Made by a program: the position numbers and the translations under genes | In this document: in pieces, positions 26,747-35,474 of the stretch | Layout: every line of letters begins with the position of its first letter | Position numbering within the stretch: the stretch's first letter is position 1 | Notes under the pieces: generated by a model | Databases searched by the model: none | The model's input: only the letters and a program-made list of their open reading frames with translations | Told to the model about the DNA's origin: nothing | Origin: CAZMVY01 sp964617875 | GTDB taxonomy: Bacteria > Planctomycetota > Phycisphaerae > UBA1845 > PWPN01 | Direction: 5' to 3' | DNA: 64,000 nt | NCBI GenBank assembly: GCA_964617875.1 | Contig: CAZUAI010000020.1 | Location: 1-64,000 of the forward strand

Positions 26747-27646
26747 TTACGCGCAGTACTTCCTGTTCAGCGCATCGACGGCCTTCTTGCACCGTTCGGT
26801 CACCACCCACGCATCCGGCCAGAAGCACAGGTCGATCGTCCACCAGTCATGCGGCACGCCCGCCTTGTTCAGCTCGGGGATGACCTCCTCGAACTTCAGC
26901 AGGCCGTCGCCGAACGGGGCGTGCGTGGACGTCTCGTCGCCGTGCAGCGTCCCGTCCGAGTCGATCAGGTGGATGTGGTTGATCCTGCCGTGCAGCCGGC
27001 GGATGAACTCGACCACGCCGCCGACGAGCGTCTCCTTCGGCCCCGGCTGGCGGGCGCCGACGACGGCGACCATGTGCGCGTGGCAGGCGTCGAACAGCAC
27101 GCCGAAGTTCGGCTCGTTCACCTCGTCGAGGATGCGGAAGATGTCCGAGGGCTTGTTGAACGCGAAGCCCGGCTCGAACTCCCACGTGACGTAGAGCCCC
27201 CTGTCGGCGGCCTCCTTGGCGCAGCGCTTCCATGTGTCCACGACGCGCTTGCGGGCCGTATCGGCGTCCACCTCCGCGAAGATCGTCGGCGGCTGGACGG
27301 CATCGACGCGGATGCCCCTGATGCCGAGGTCCACGCAGAACTGGACGTTCTTGCGGAACTCGTTGAGGTAGGGCGTCGTGTCCGTCGTGTTGATGAGCTT
27401 CTGCGCCCAGAGGTTGGCCGCGAGCCCGGAAAACCGCAGCCCCGCCTTCTCGACCTTCTCGCGGACGGCGACCCGCTGCTCCTTCGTCGCGAGGTCGTCC
27501 GGATTCGGATGCGGCGGGAAGCCGCCCAGCTCGAGCCCGTCAAAGCCGAGCGCGGCCAGTTTGTCCACGACCTCGTCGAAGGGGACGGGGTTCTTCTGGT
27601 ACGGTCCGATCGAGTAGGCCCATGTGCCGATGGAGATCTTTTTCAT
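26747..27646 (-). CDS. Sugar phosphate isomerase/epimerase-like TIM-barrel protein
   Basis: 299 residues from ATG 27646 (MKKISIGTWAYSIGPY). The xylose-isomerase-like TIM barrel (AP_endonuc_2 family) shows FDGLELGGFPPHPNP, YVTWEFEPGFAFNK, FGVLFDACHAHM and INHIHLIDSDGTLHGDE, with the usual Glu, Asp, His and Glu positions for a divalent metal. Relatives are hydroxypyruvate isomerases, tagatose 3-epimerases or inosose dehydratases, so the substrate is open. Planctomycetes often place such genes with Gfo/Idh/MocA oxidoreductases; the one here is about 9 kb away. No strong ribosome-binding site is visible. Confidence 0.87.
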   Translation of the reverse strand: MKKISIGTWAYSIGPYQKNPVPFDEVVDKLAALGFDGLELGGFPPHPNPDDLATKEQRVAVREKVEKAGLRFSGLAANLWAQKLINTTDTTPYLNEFRKNVQFCVDLGIRGIRVDAVQPPTIFAEVDADTARKRVVDTWKRCAKEAADRGLYVTWEFEPGFAFNKPSDIFRILDEVNEPNFGVLFDACHAHMVAVVGARQPGPKETLVGGVVEFIRRLHGRINHIHLIDSDGTLHGDETSTHAPFGDGLLKFEEVIPELNKAGVPHDWWTIDLCFWPDAWVVTERCKKAVDALNRKYCA

Positions 27647-28145
27647 GGTCGTTGTTCCGTCAGTCCGTGGTTCCGTTCGTACGATTCCCCCTCTCCCTTC
27701 AAGGGAGAGAGCCGGGGTGAGTATGGCCGCCTGGCCGGTTCCTCCGCTACTCGGTTCCTCGCTGCCCGCCCCCACCATCCTATCATGGCAAATCCCGTCC
27801 ATCTGGCAAGTCGCGGGGGGCATCGGTGCATGGCCGTCTGTGCGAATGGGGTCCGAAACTCTGCCGGACAGGCAGCCGTGAATGTCGCCGATCAGGACCG
27901 TTCCCATGACGCACCGTCCGCAAGATATGCCCATTCGTTCTTTCCCGCGTCCGGGCGGGAATCCTTCACACGGGCGAAGCACAATCGCGGGACCCCGCGG
28001 TGCGAAGGGATTCTGTCGCCCCGCTGGGGCTTGCCCTGATCGCCGCGACCCGGTCCGGCGGCTTACGCCCCCGGCTGCAAACCCGCGTTCCACCGGGGCA
28101 TTGATATCGGCAAGGCATCAAGCACGTCGGACGACCGCGAAAGGA
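27647..28145. other. Intergenic region with a dispersed-type palindrome
   Basis: 499 bases before the isomerase gene. It carries the CTCTCCCTT palindrome at 27691-27709. A weak minus-strand promoter candidate lies at 27782-27809 (TTGCCA, 16 bases, CATGAT). The remaining sequence shows no convincing gene. Confidence 0.45.
27691..27709. repeat. Palindromic intergenic element CTCTCCCTT/AAGGGAGAG
   Basis: Nine-base arms flank a single C and are followed by GAGCCGGGGTGAG. This combination resembles the palindromic intergenic elements (CCCTCTCCC...GGGAGAGGG plus GGGTGAGG) scattered through many bacterial genomes. Only one copy lies in this window. Confidence 0.55.
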
Positions 28146-29168
28146 CTATGCCTGCCGGTCCGCATGGCGGTCTTGCGAGATCGTCCGGCGTTCTGCGATG
28201 CCGGCTCGCGCGTGGAGAATGGCCTGCGCCAATTCGATGTCGCGCCAGGCCGCGGCCTCGGCAAACCCGTGCAGCCACCGCGCCGACACTTTAAAGGCGG
28301 CCACCGGATACTTCGTGTACCGCGCGATCGCCCGCGAGTCCTCGCGGGCCTTTGCGATCGGCCTCCATCCGACGTCCAGGTCAAGGCCGACGTCGCGAGC
28401 GATCGCGACGAACGACTCGGCCAGTTCCCGGTCGCCCCGCGTGGCGGGTCTGCCTCTGCCCTGGGTAAGATAAAGCCCCGGGCCGTTGCCCACCTGCCCG
28501 TCGCAGGTTACGTCAAGCACCAGGATCGCATCCGGGCCCAATTCTCCGATCAGACCGCGCCGGCTCGCGAACGTCGCTCCGACCAGGCCGGCCTCTTCGC
28601 TTACCGTGAACAGCGCCGACACCGTCAGCGACGGACCGGACCGCTTCGCCAGCAGCAGGTCAAGAGCCAGCGCAAGCCCCACGGCATCGTCGAGCTTGCC
28701 GATGATCAGGCCGTTCTCCGCTCGAAGTCTCGGCAGCACGTAGACGCCCCGCTCACGCCCCGCCGGCACGCCGGACAACCTCCACAACCGGAGCGAACTC
28801 GCCCGCCGCCCGGTCCGGACGGGGGTGAAGCCGTCTTCCCGCAACTCAAACACGCGGACGGCGGACGGACTCACGGCCAGCGATTCGTCTCCGGGGCCGG
28901 GGCCGAACGGCGTCGAGCCGGCAAGCTCGAATCGGTTCGACCCGAGGTGCTTGTCCAGGTGAGCAACGACCAACACGTGCCCGTCGGCCGTCCCGGCGCG
29001 CGTGGCGTACAGGTTCCCGATCGCGTCTTCGCGTATCTCGATATCCGCCGAGCGCAACGTGCACCGCACGTAATCGCAGACGAGCCATTCCGCGCCCGGG
29101 GCGCTCGGAATCTCCGACATTGCCCGAATATGCTCGTACAGCGCTGCCCTGGTCCTCATGTCAGCCAT
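28146..29168 (-). CDS. M42/M20-like zinc aminopeptidase
   Basis: 340 residues from ATG 29168, where AAAAGG lies close upstream; a start at GTG 29261 is possible but adds unlikely residues. The fold is that of di-zinc M42/M20 peptidases. Putative ligands are His-x-Asp in VVAHLDKHLGS, the Asp pair in GKLDDAVGLALAL, the Glu pair in VSEEAGLVGA and Asp in ILVLDVTCDG. The loop GNGPGLYLTQGRG is also typical of M42. Such enzymes trim N-terminal residues from peptides in the cytosol. It may be co-transcribed with the AICAR transformylase upstream. The exact subfamily is uncertain because spacing differs from standard members. Confidence 0.75.
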   Translation of the reverse strand: MADMRTRAALYEHIRAMSEIPSAPGAEWLVCDYVRCTLRSADIEIREDAIGNLYATRAGTADGHVLVVAHLDKHLGSNRFELAGSTPFGPGPGDESLAVSPSAVRVFELREDGFTPVRTGRRASSLRLWRLSGVPAGRERGVYVLPRLRAENGLIIGKLDDAVGLALALDLLLAKRSGPSLTVSALFTVSEEAGLVGATFASRRGLIGELGPDAILVLDVTCDGQVGNGPGLYLTQGRGRPATRGDRELAESFVAIARDVGLDLDVGWRPIAKAREDSRAIARYTKYPVAAFKVSARWLHGFAEAAAWRDIELAQAILHARAGIAERRTISQDRHADRQA

Positions 29169-29261
29169 TGCCTTTTCGGCGCAGTGCCGGCGCGCGTCGC
29201 CGCCACTCATCGGGGAACCACGGCAGCCGTGATAAACGAATTCGTCTTCGTTGCCGGCCAC

Positions 29262-29467
29262 TCATCCCAGGTGTCCCATGTACCCGATCACGGCGAACCG
29301 CTCCACCAGCTCGACATAGCCTTCGAGCAACGCCAGGCACGCGTCCAGGTCAACGTATTCGTTTCCGTCGCCGGACGCGGGCCCCACTCGCCCGTCCGGC
29401 GATAGACCTTCACGTGCGAAACGTTCGGCTGCGCGGGCAGATGACCCGTCCGGGACTGTGCCGCCAT
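29262..29467 (-). pseudogene. Short ORF apparently split by a frameshift
   Basis: From ATG 29467 one frame gives MAAQSRTGHLPAQPNVSHVK and VYRRTGEWGP with high third-position GC. Around 29370 the coding look moves to another frame, giving NEYVDLDACLALLEGYVELV, ERFAVIGYMGHLG and a stop at 29262. Together they would make a protein of about 68 residues, between the transformylase and peptidase genes on the same strand. It may be a frameshifted gene, a sequencing error, or a start at the internal GTG giving only the 41-residue second part. The family is not recognised. Confidence 0.4.
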
Positions 29468-29554
29468 GCCGCCCGTGGCGGGCGTCCCGGCAACGGATTC
29501 GGCCCGTTCCTGCAGCCGCGGAATGCGCCGGCGCCGGCGGCGCTCACACCCCGA

Positions 29555-30742
29555 TCAATGGTGGAAGAGCCGCAGGCCGGTAAACGCCATGGTCATCCCG
29601 TACGCATCCGCCGCGGCGATCACGCCCTCATCGGCCACCGAGCCCCCCGTCTGGGCGATGTGGCGGACGCCGCTCTTGTGCGCACGGTCGAGGTTGTCGC
29701 GGAACGGGATGAATGCGTCCGAACTGAGCGCCAGCCCGCCGACGGCCGCGGCGAACCGTGCAATCCACGCGGCGCGTTCCGCTTGACCGAGCGGCTCCGG
29801 CAACGACGGACACACGGCGCGAAGCTGCTCTCTCTCCGCGTCGGAGAGCTGCTCCCAGAGCAGGAACTGATCGACGGCGTTCGCCTTGTCCGGCCGCTTG
29901 ACGCCCTCGGCGAATCGCATGCCGAGCACCCGCGGGTGCTGCGAGAGCATCCACTTGTCGGCCTTGTCGCAGGCCAGCCGCGTGCAGTGGATCCGCGACT
30001 GCTGCCCGGCGCCGAGGCCGACGACCTGGCCGTCGCACGCGACGCAGATCGTGTTCGACTGGGCGTACTTGGCGGCGATCGTGGCGACAATCAGATCGCG
30101 TACGGCGGTCGCCGGCAGATCCTTGCTCCGCGTAACGATGTTGCCGAACAGGTCCGGGCCGATGCGGGCGTGGTTCCGCGGCTGCTCCATCGTAAGGCCG
30201 AAGACCTCCCGCCGTTCCACGGCCGGCGGCTCCCACGCCGGGTCGATCCGGAGCAGGAGGTACTTCCCGCCGCGCTTCGCCTTGAGGATCGCCAACGCCT
30301 CCGGCGTGTACCCCGGTGCGATCAGGCCGTCAGAGCTTTCCGGCTGGAGCACCCGCGCGGCCGACTCATCGACGACGTCGCTCATCGCGGCAAAGTCGCC
30401 GAACGAGGCCAGCCGGTCGGCCCCGCGCGCCCGCGCGTAGGCGCACGCCAGCGGCGAAAGCTCCAGATCGCCCACCATGCACAGCCGGCGCGACTCATCG
30501 GACAGCGGCGTGCCGATCGCCGCTCCGGCCGGGCTGACGTGTTTGAACGAGGCGGCGGCGGGCAGCCCGGTCGCCGCCCGCAACTCGCGGACGAGCTGCC
30601 AGGCGTTCAGGGCGTCGAGAAAGTTGATATACCCCGGCGCCCCGTTGACGACGGTCAGCGGCAACGGGCCGGAAGCCACAAAGATCCGCGCCGGCGCCTG
30701 ATGCGGGTTGCAGCCATATCGAAGGTCGATTTGATTGCCCAT
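29555..30742 (-). CDS. Stand-alone AICAR formyltransferase (PurH C-terminal domain only)
   Basis: 395 residues from ATG 30742. It transfers a formyl group from 10-formyl-THF to AICAR, the ninth step of purine synthesis. The start MGNQIDLRYGCNPHQAPAR equals the beginning of the transformylase domain of bifunctional PurH. The catalytic Lys-His lies in AAASFKHVSPAGAA; VGLGAGQQSRIHCTRLA and LSSDAFIPFRDNLDRA are later signatures. The N-terminal MGS-like IMP cyclohydrolase domain is absent, and no separate cyclohydrolase is seen in the window. Full PurH is about 510-530 residues. The enzyme must rely on a cyclohydrolase encoded elsewhere. Confidence 0.9.
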   Translation of the reverse strand: MGNQIDLRYGCNPHQAPARIFVASGPLPLTVVNGAPGYINFLDALNAWQLVRELRAATGLPAAASFKHVSPAGAAIGTPLSDESRRLCMVGDLELSPLACAYARARGADRLASFGDFAAMSDVVDESAARVLQPESSDGLIAPGYTPEALAILKAKRGGKYLLLRIDPAWEPPAVERREVFGLTMEQPRNHARIGPDLFGNIVTRSKDLPATAVRDLIVATIAAKYAQSNTICVACDGQVVGLGAGQQSRIHCTRLACDKADKWMLSQHPRVLGMRFAEGVKRPDKANAVDQFLLWEQLSDAEREQLRAVCPSLPEPLGQAERAAWIARFAAAVGGLALSSDAFIPFRDNLDRAHKSGVRHIAQTGGSVADEGVIAAADAYGMTMAFTGLRLFHH

Positions 30743-30903
30743 GATGCGGTCATCATGCGAACGCCCTGAGCCCGCGTCAACCGGGCCCATTCCGCCCGCC
30801 GCACGCCCCGGAACGCGAAGCGCGGCATGCCGGAACTCGCCGAGAGTCCGCGGCGGTCATCCGCAATCTCAGATTGGAGGTTTTCCGTTCGCCCCGACGC
30901 CGA

Positions 30904-32304
30904 TCACATTACGCCCGCCGTGCCCGTCTCGATCCGCCCGGCCACAAATTCGCGCGGGTCGGTGATCCTGCCCGTCACGGCGCTGGCCGCGACCGTCAGC
31001 GGGCTGGCGAGGTAGACGCCGGCGTCCTTGTGGCCCATGCGGCCGGGGAAGTTGCGGTTCGTCGTGCTGATGCAGACCAGGGGCTCGTTCAGGCGGCCGA
31101 ACGTGTCCGCCGGACCGCCCAGGCACGCCGCGCAGCCCGACGGCCCCATCGTGCAGCCCGCGTCGGCCAGCGTGTCCCAGATCGACTTTTCGCCGGCGGC
31201 CTTCGGCATGCCGCGCAGGTTCAGCCGCAGCATGTCGGCATGCACCTCCGTGCTGCCGGGAACGACGAACGTCGGCACCTGAACCTTCTTCCCGCACAGG
31301 ATTGCCGCGGCGAAGATCATGTCCGTGATCTTCCCGCCGGTACACGAACCGAGGTACGCGCGGTCGATCTTCACATCGCGGCAGTTGCGGGCCGTATCCC
31401 GGTTGTCGGGGCTGTGCGGCCGGGCCACCAGCGGTTCGAGCTTCGCCAGGTCCCACTCGTGGACGGCGGCGTACGTCGCGTCGGCGTCGTCGCGGACGAC
31501 CTCCCACTGCGGCCGGTTCGAGCGTTTCCGCACGTAGGCGAGCGTCTTCTCGTCCACGTCGCACACGCCGTTCTTGCCGCCCGCCTCGATCGCCATGTTC
31601 GTCAGCGTCATGCGGTCCTCGAGCGACAGGCTCGCGATGCCGTCGCCGGCGAAGTACATCGCCTTGTACGTCGCCCCGCTGACGCTGATCTCGCCGATCA
31701 CGGCCAGGATGAGGTCCTTGGCCGTCAGGTACGGCGGGATCTCGCCGTGGAAGACGAACTTCATCGTCGGCGGGACTTTCAGCCAGAGCCGGCCGGTGCC
31801 GAGCACGAAGCCCGCGTCGGTGTTGCCGACGCCGGTGGCGAACTGGCCGAACGCCCCGGCGGTACACGTGTGCGAGTCGGTGCCGAGCAGGATCTCGCCC
31901 GGACGGACGTGGCCCTCCTCGGGCAACGTCTTGTGGCAGACGCCCTTGTACGGCGTCCGCGTCGGGTCGCTGTAGGGGCTGGGCATGCCGTCGCCGCGGA
32001 CGAAATCGGGGTCGTAGTAGTACCGGATGCCCTGCTCGCGGACGAACTCGCGGAGGATCTCGATGTTGCGGTGGGCCATCCTGTCGGCGGTGAAGATGTA
32101 ATGGTCGGGGATGATGACGACGCGCTCGCGGTCCCAGACCTTCGCCGCCGGCCCGAAGTGTTCCTTGAAGACGCCGATCGTGCCCGGCCCGCAGACGTCG
32201 TGCGTCATCAGGATGTCGATGTCGCACCAGATGTTCTCGCCGGGCTCGACGGACGTGCGGTCGGCGTGGCGCGCGAGGATCTTCTCGGTGATGGTCATGC
32301 CCAT
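30904..32304 (-). CDS. leuC: 3-isopropylmalate dehydratase large subunit (aconitase superfamily)
   Basis: 466 residues. AAGGAG precedes ATG 32304 (MGMTITEKILARHADR). Aconitase-type 4Fe-4S ligands are visible as Cys in YLGSCTGGKITD and the CxxC of GPSGCAACLGG. LLGTDSHTCTAGAFGQFATG and ISTTNRNFPGRMG are further signatures. With a small subunit (LeuD), LeuC isomerises 2- to 3-isopropylmalate in leucine synthesis; homoaconitase relatives are close, so the substrate is not certain. No leuD lies in the window. It is last in a minus-strand run with a nitroreductase and an isopropylmalate-type dehydrogenase, which supports a 2-oxoacid pathway. Confidence 0.88.
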   Translation of the reverse strand: MGMTITEKILARHADRTSVEPGENIWCDIDILMTHDVCGPGTIGVFKEHFGPAAKVWDRERVVIIPDHYIFTADRMAHRNIEILREFVREQGIRYYYDPDFVRGDGMPSPYSDPTRTPYKGVCHKTLPEEGHVRPGEILLGTDSHTCTAGAFGQFATGVGNTDAGFVLGTGRLWLKVPPTMKFVFHGEIPPYLTAKDLILAVIGEISVSGATYKAMYFAGDGIASLSLEDRMTLTNMAIEAGGKNGVCDVDEKTLAYVRKRSNRPQWEVVRDDADATYAAVHEWDLAKLEPLVARPHSPDNRDTARNCRDVKIDRAYLGSCTGGKITDMIFAAAILCGKKVQVPTFVVPGSTEVHADMLRLNLRGMPKAAGEKSIWDTLADAGCTMGPSGCAACLGGPADTFGRLNEPLVCISTTNRNFPGRMGHKDAGVYLASPLTVAASAVTGRITDPREFVAGRIETGTAGVM

Positions 32305-32429
32305 GCTCGATGCTCCTTCGTCGGGAACTCCGCCCGTGGGGTCGATCGGCATATTCTAGGCCGGCCTCCGCGCGGCTGCAACGCGGCCGACCGGGGCGCC
32401 GTCGCCCGGTTGAGCCCGCCGCGCCGGGC

Positions 32430-32999
32430 TCAATGCTGCGCAACGATGATCTCGTTCAGCGGTCGCTTGGGGACGTGGTGGACGTCTCGCTCGTCGCGCC
32501 AGTACTTGATGTCGCCGGCGGCCTCCTCCAGCACGACGGTCTCCCCCGGGGCGCCCAGCGCGATCACGAGCAGGATCGCGTAGCGGGGCGGGATCTGCAA
32601 CGCCGTGGCGAGGCCCTCCCGCCGGATCGAGCCGACCATGCAGCCGCCGAAGCCGCGTTCCGTCGCGCCGAGCAGGATGGTCTGCGCCGCGATGCCGTGG
32701 TCGCAATCGACCGACGGGCTGACCTGGTTGTCGCGCAGGATGAGGATGTAGCCGGTCGGCCGTTCGCCCTCGGCCGGGCCGGGCCACGTCGTCAGGTAGC
32801 CCGCCCACGCAAGATGCTCGAAGATCCGGGCGTTCGTGCCGGGGTCGGCCGACAGGATGTACCGCAACGGCTGCAGGTTCGCCGCCGACGGCGAGCACCG
32901 CGCCAGTTCCACCAGCTCGCGCAGTATTTCCGTGGTGACCCGCGGCTCCGGTCGAAATCGACGATAGCTTCGATTCCTGAGAACGAGATCTCTGAACAC
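32430..32999 (-). CDS. Nitroreductase-family flavoprotein
   Basis: 189 residues from GTG 32999, with CGGAG upstream. The family hallmarks are an N-terminal RNRSYRRFRPEP, the FMN-contact CSPSAANLQPLRYIL, the central CDHGIAAQTILLGATERGFG and a late IALGAPGETV. Members reduce nitro groups, quinones or other substrates with NAD(P)H using FMN. It lies between leuC and the dehydrogenase with gaps of about 116-125 bases, so co-transcription is likely. No role in leucine synthesis is known for this family; the substrate is unknown. Confidence 0.88.
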   Translation of the reverse strand: MFRDLVLRNRSYRRFRPEPRVTTEILRELVELARCSPSAANLQPLRYILSADPGTNARIFEHLAWAGYLTTWPGPAEGERPTGYILILRDNQVSPSVDCDHGIAAQTILLGATERGFGGCMVGSIRREGLATALQIPPRYAILLVIALGAPGETVVLEEAAGDIKYWRDERDVHHVPKRPLNEIIVAQH

Positions 33000-33115
33000 G
33001 CGGCGTACTCCGTGCAAACCGCTCGCGGCCGGTCGCAGATGAGGATGCTGCGGCCCGGCACGGTGCGCCAAACCGAAAAGCAACTCCGCGGTCGCCTGCG
33101 CGGCAGCCACTCTGC

Positions 33116-34168
33116 TCAGCCGATCCGCTCGATCACCCGGTCGGCCATCTCTGCCGTACTCAGCGTGCCGCCCAGGTCGGGCGTGGCCGCGCCGGCCGCG
33201 AGGGCCTGCTCGACGGCACGGCGGACCACGGCCGCCGCCTCGGGCAGGCCCAGCCAGTCGAGCATCATCGCGCCGCTGAGGATCGTTGCCACCGGGTTTG
33301 CGATTCCCTTCCCCGCGATGTCGAGCGCGGACCCGTGTACCGGCTCGAACATCGATGGGAACGTCCGCTCGGGGTTGATGTTCGCGCTCGGCGCCAGGCC
33401 CAGCCCGCCCACGATCGCGCCGGCGAGGTCGCTCAGGATGTCGCCGAACAGGTTCGACGCCACAATCACGTCGAACTCCGCCGGACGGCGGACGAAGTTC
33501 ATCGCCGCCGCGTCGGCATGCTGCCGGTCGGCCTCGACGTCGGCGAACTCGGCCCGGACCTCTTCCAGCACCTCGTCCCACATGACCATCGCGTACCGCA
33601 GGGCGTTCGACTTGGTGATCATGGTCAGCCGCCGTCGCCGCTTCCGCGCCAGGTCGAAGCCGAACCGCACGATCCGCCGTACGGCCGCCCGCGTGTGAAC
33701 CGCCGTCTGCACGGCGACCTCCTCGGGCCGACCGGTCTTCACACGCCCGCCGCAAACCGAGTATTCGCCCTCCGAGTTCTCGCGGATCACGACCAGGTCG
33801 ATCTCGCCCGGCCGTGCCAGCGGCGACCGCACGTTCGGCCACAGCCGCGCCGGCCGCACGCACGCATACTGATCGAAGTGCTGCCGCATCCCGATGAGCG
33901 GGGCCAGCGTGATGTGATCGGGCAGTTGCCGCGGGTCGCCCAGGGCGCCGAGGAAGATCGCGTCAAACGGCCGCAGCACGTCGAGGTAATCCGGCGGCGC
34001 GACGGCCCCGTGCGTCTTGTGGTATTCGCAACCCCAGTCGAGCCGCGTGTAATCCAGTCGGAAGCTGCCGGCCGCCGCCTGAACGCGATCCAGCACGCGA
34101 ACGGCCTGATCGAGGATCTCCATCCCGATTCCGTCACCGGGGTACAGCGCGATTCGGAACGACTTCAT
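33116..34168 (-). CDS. Isocitrate/isopropylmalate dehydrogenase family, tartrate/D-malate type
   Basis: 350 residues; GGAGG lies nine bases before ATG 34168. The N-terminal ALYPGDGIGMEI and metal-binding Asp residues in SNLFGDILSDLAGAIVGGL identify the beta-decarboxylating dehydrogenases, which oxidise 2R-hydroxyacids with NAD and release CO2. The segments WGCEYHKTHGAVAPPDYLD and FLGALGDPRQLPDHI, with ENSEGEYSVCGGR, look more like tartrate/D-malate dehydrogenase (TtuC/DmlA) than classical LeuB. Position near leuC still leaves an isopropylmalate role open. It starts the minus-strand run that continues to leuC. A strong promoter lies at 34322-34350. Confidence 0.88.
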   Translation of the reverse strand: MKSFRIALYPGDGIGMEILDQAVRVLDRVQAAAGSFRLDYTRLDWGCEYHKTHGAVAPPDYLDVLRPFDAIFLGALGDPRQLPDHITLAPLIGMRQHFDQYACVRPARLWPNVRSPLARPGEIDLVVIRENSEGEYSVCGGRVKTGRPEEVAVQTAVHTRAAVRRIVRFGFDLARKRRRRLTMITKSNALRYAMVMWDEVLEEVRAEFADVEADRQHADAAAMNFVRRPAEFDVIVASNLFGDILSDLAGAIVGGLGLAPSANINPERTFPSMFEPVHGSALDIAGKGIANPVATILSGAMMLDWLGLPEAAAVVRRAVEQALAAGAATPDLGGTLSTAEMADRVIERIG

Positions 34169-34321
34169 CAAACCAACCTCCGAGGAAACCCTGCGAGTCA
34201 CCGGCGGACCTGCCGGAACCGGCGTCCGCCTGCCGCATCGAACGGGCCAGGCGTCGGTGGTATCCCTGTCTGGGGATTCACGGAAATCGAGTCCGTGAAT
34301 TCGCGACAACTCGTTGTGCCT

Positions 34322-34350
34322 ATTATTGTCGGCACACGGACCCCTGTCAA
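34322..34350 (-). promoter_or_regulatory. Strong promoter for the dehydrogenase-nitroreductase-leuC run
   Basis: The minus strand has a perfect TTGACA (34350-34345), 17 bases and AATAAT (34327-34322; five of six). It implies a leader of about 150 nt. GTGCC and GGCAC arms flank the -10 region and may form an operator. Confidence 0.6.
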
Positions 34351-34459
34351 CGCAAGTTTCCCTGCCGCCCGGCTCTTCCCTGCACACCGACGAGTTCGAG
34401 ACCCGAACAGACGGCATGCGCGTCACCATCGCCTCCCGGCCGAACGTCGCGACAGGCCA

Positions 34460-34488
34460 CTGACAGGACAGTTGTTCGTGCGTAGAAT
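34460..34488 (+). promoter_or_regulatory. Promoter for the zinc-ribbon membrane protein
   Basis: CTGACA (34460-34465), 17 bases, TAGAAT (34483-34488), each five of six. The transcript would start near 34495, which favours ATG 34518 over GTG 34500 as the start codon. Confidence 0.55.
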
Positions 34489-34517
34489 CACACGGGCAGG
34501 TGAAGAAGCGGGGCCCT

Positions 34518-35474
34518 ATGAACGGCGATGTGCCAGCATCGGCTTGTTCGAAGGTGCCTGCGGGCGGGCCGCCCGTTCCGAGCGACGGCCGCCCGGGCGC
34601 CGGCGACGCCAATCCACTCCCCCGCGGTATTCGTGCCGCGATCCGCGACGATATCTTCTGTGCGAAATGCGACTACAACCTCCGTGGTCTGACCTCGGAC
34701 CGCTGTCCGGAGTGCGGGCAGGCGTTGGACGCGGCCGAGGTGATGGAGCAATCGCTGCCGTGGCACCGGCGGCAATCGCTCGGGTTGGCCTGGGCCTTCT
34801 GGCTCACGGTGTGGGAGGCGACGTTCCGCCCCAATCGCCTGTGCTGCCGCGTCGCCCGCCCTGTGCCGTATCGCGACGCACAGAAGTTCCGCTGGCTGGT
34901 TATCCTGCACGCCCACCTGCCGCTTGCTGCGGTGATTGGCACGTTCTGGTGGATGTGCGAATTCGGTCCGGACGGTTCGGGCGCCAATGGGCTTGACGCC
35001 GCTCAAGTGCTGGTCGGCGCGAACATCGCATCGATTGTCGCGCTGGCCGTCGTGACGGGCGTGCCGAGCTACTTCTGCCACCCGCGGCGGATTCCGGTCG
35101 AACGGCAGAATCGGACGATCGCTCTCAGCTACTACGCGACCGGCCCGCTGGCCTGGGTTTCCTTGCTGGCCCTGGGGGCGTTGTGCTTGTGGCCGGCAAT
35201 CGGTCGCGCCGTGACGGCCCTTCCGCCGATGCCGCTTCCGGTGTCTCTCATCTGGGCCTTCCTGCTTGCATTCCTTCTCGTCGGCCCGCTTGTGGCCTGG
35301 GTCAATGCGCTGACGGCTCTCTTCGTCATCGCCTTTGGCCGGGATCGGACGCGGGCCGGAACGGTTGGGCTGTTGGCCTTCGCCACGGCGATCGGTGCCG
35401 GCGTGCCCGGGCTCTATGCCGTTCTATTTCTCGTCGAGTTCCTCCGCATCGTCTTCTACAGCTTCTGGCCCTGA
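34518..35474 (+). CDS. Zinc-ribbon multi-pass membrane protein
   Basis: 318 residues from ATG 34518. A short Pro-rich tail is followed by a zinc ribbon, CAKCDYNLRGLTSDRCPECG (~37-56), a form common in planctomycete membrane proteins. Then come four or five membrane helices, e.g. WLVILHAHLPLAAVIGTFWW, VGANIASIVALAVVTGV, PLAWVSLLALGALCLWPAI and SLIWAFLLAFLLVGPLVAWV, and a final LYAVLFLVEFLRIVFYSFW. The ribbon suggests a structural zinc site facing the cytoplasm. No enzymatic motif is recognised. It converges with the next gene, and the two 3' ends overlap by 51 bases. Confidence 0.78.
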   Translation: MNGDVPASACSKVPAGGPPVPSDGRPGAGDANPLPRGIRAAIRDDIFCAKCDYNLRGLTSDRCPECGQALDAAEVMEQSLPWHRRQSLGLAWAFWLTVWEATFRPNRLCCRVARPVPYRDAQKFRWLVILHAHLPLAAVIGTFWWMCEFGPDGSGANGLDAAQVLVGANIASIVALAVVTGVPSYFCHPRRIPVERQNRTIALSYYATGPLAWVSLLALGALCLWPAIGRAVTALPPMPLPVSLIWAFLLAFLLVGPLVAWVNALTALFVIAFGRDRTRAGTVGLLAFATAIGAGVPGLYAVLFLVEFLRIVFYSFWP

